In this document: in pieces, positions 63,925-64,000 of the stretch
Numbering within the stretch: position 1 is the stretch's first letter
How the letters are laid out: the number at the start of each line of letters is the position of its first letter
Assembly: GCA_019749805.1 (NCBI GenBank)
Contig: JAIEPH010000005.1
Coordinates: forward strand, 1-64,000
DNA: 64,000 bases
Direction: 5' to 3'
Source of the DNA: Mycobacteriaceae bacterium
Lineage (GTDB): Bacteria > Actinomycetota > Actinomycetes > Mycobacteriales > Mycobacteriaceae
The notes under the pieces: model-generated
Seen by the model: only the letters and a program-made list of their open reading frames with translations
Told to the model about the DNA's origin: nothing
Database searches by the model: none
Made by a program: the position numbers and the translations under genes

Positions 63925-64000
63925 ATGCGACGCGGGCCGTCGAAGCTGGTCACGTCACTCGCCATCGCCGGTGTTGCGGTGCTGTCCGCGGGCGGGTGCG
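63925..64000 (+). CDS. lppW: N-terminus of a lipoprotein, LppW-like (truncated by window end)
   Basis: Only 25 codons are visible: MRRGPSKLVTSLAIAGVAVL followed by SAGGC, a lipoprotein signal peptide ending in a lipobox-like AGGC. AAGGAGG lies four bases before the ATG, a strong ribosome-binding site. In M. tuberculosis the gene divergent from rplS at this position is lppW (Rv2905), so the name is given by synteny and not by sequence beyond the signal peptide. The rest of the gene is outside the window. Confidence 0.65.
   Translation, partial: MRRGPSKLVTSLAIAGVAVLSAGGC

Overview
The window is high-GC actinobacterial chromosome, almost certainly a Mycobacterium/Mycolicibacterium. The core gene order on the minus strand matches the M. 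tuberculosis Rv2880c-Rv2905 neighbourhood as I recall it: rlmN, cdsA, frr, pyrH, amiC, tsf, rpsB, an M23 peptidase, xerC, viuB-like, dprA, comM, yraN, then DUF2469, rnhB, lepB, rplS and the first bases of an lppW-like lipoprotein gene. IdeR-like iron boxes, an SOS box with a PafBC-type promoter, hemophore-related secreted proteins, AveC-family proteins, a mycofactocin-coupled SDR and a 13E12-family HNH protein fit the same group.

Layout. 0-3.8 kb: a small catabolic unit (kinase-like phosphotransferase, TetR, aldehyde dehydrogenase, SnoaL-like protein) with a strong palindrome at its head. 3.9-7.4 kb: rlmN, cdsA, frr, pyrH. 7.5-10.9 kb: methyltransferase/MarR divergent pair with a shared operator, a ureohydrolase and a glycerate kinase, inserted between pyrH and amiC. 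10.9-21.0 kb: amiC, tsf, rpsB, M23 peptidase, xerC, lactate-monooxygenase-like enzyme, siderophore-interacting protein, dprA, comM, yraN.

21.1-61.2 kb is about 40 kb of accessory DNA between yraN and the DUF2469 gene, where M. tuberculosis has only fdhD/fdhF as I recall. It holds: (a) 22.7-29.4 kb, an iron block with a hemophore-related gene divergent from an iron ABC transporter operon preceded by an IdeR-like box; the last gene of that operon encodes an adenylation-carrier-membrane acyltransferase fusion; (b) 29.5-30.9 kb, a DNA-damage-controlled 13E12/HNH gene; (c) 30.9-37.6 kb, a minus-strand run of acyl-CoA and 2-oxoacid genes plus two secreted proteins; (d) 37.9-40.8 kb, a three-gene DyP peroxidase operon; (e) 40.8-61.2 kb, a large oxidative catabolic locus with three P450s, several SDRs, an aldehyde dehydrogenase, two AveC-like membrane proteins, a leaderless substrate-binding-protein homologue, a NorQ/NorD-type AAA+/VWA pair, two DapB-fold reductases, a TetR and a tandem-TetR protein.

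The most interesting signal is in (e). Two palindromic motifs recur at promoters there: a 14-bp AACANATNTTNGTT-like site at four promoters, and AATAGT-N4-ACTATT at two promoters 18 kb apart. They tie the P450/AveC/SBP/NorQD genes into what looks like one coordinately controlled system for oxidising an unidentified hydrophobic substrate. I saw no tRNA, rRNA, CRISPR array or insertion sequence. Several start codons differ from the longest open frame because ribosome-binding sites or operators favour a later start; these cases are stated in the entries.
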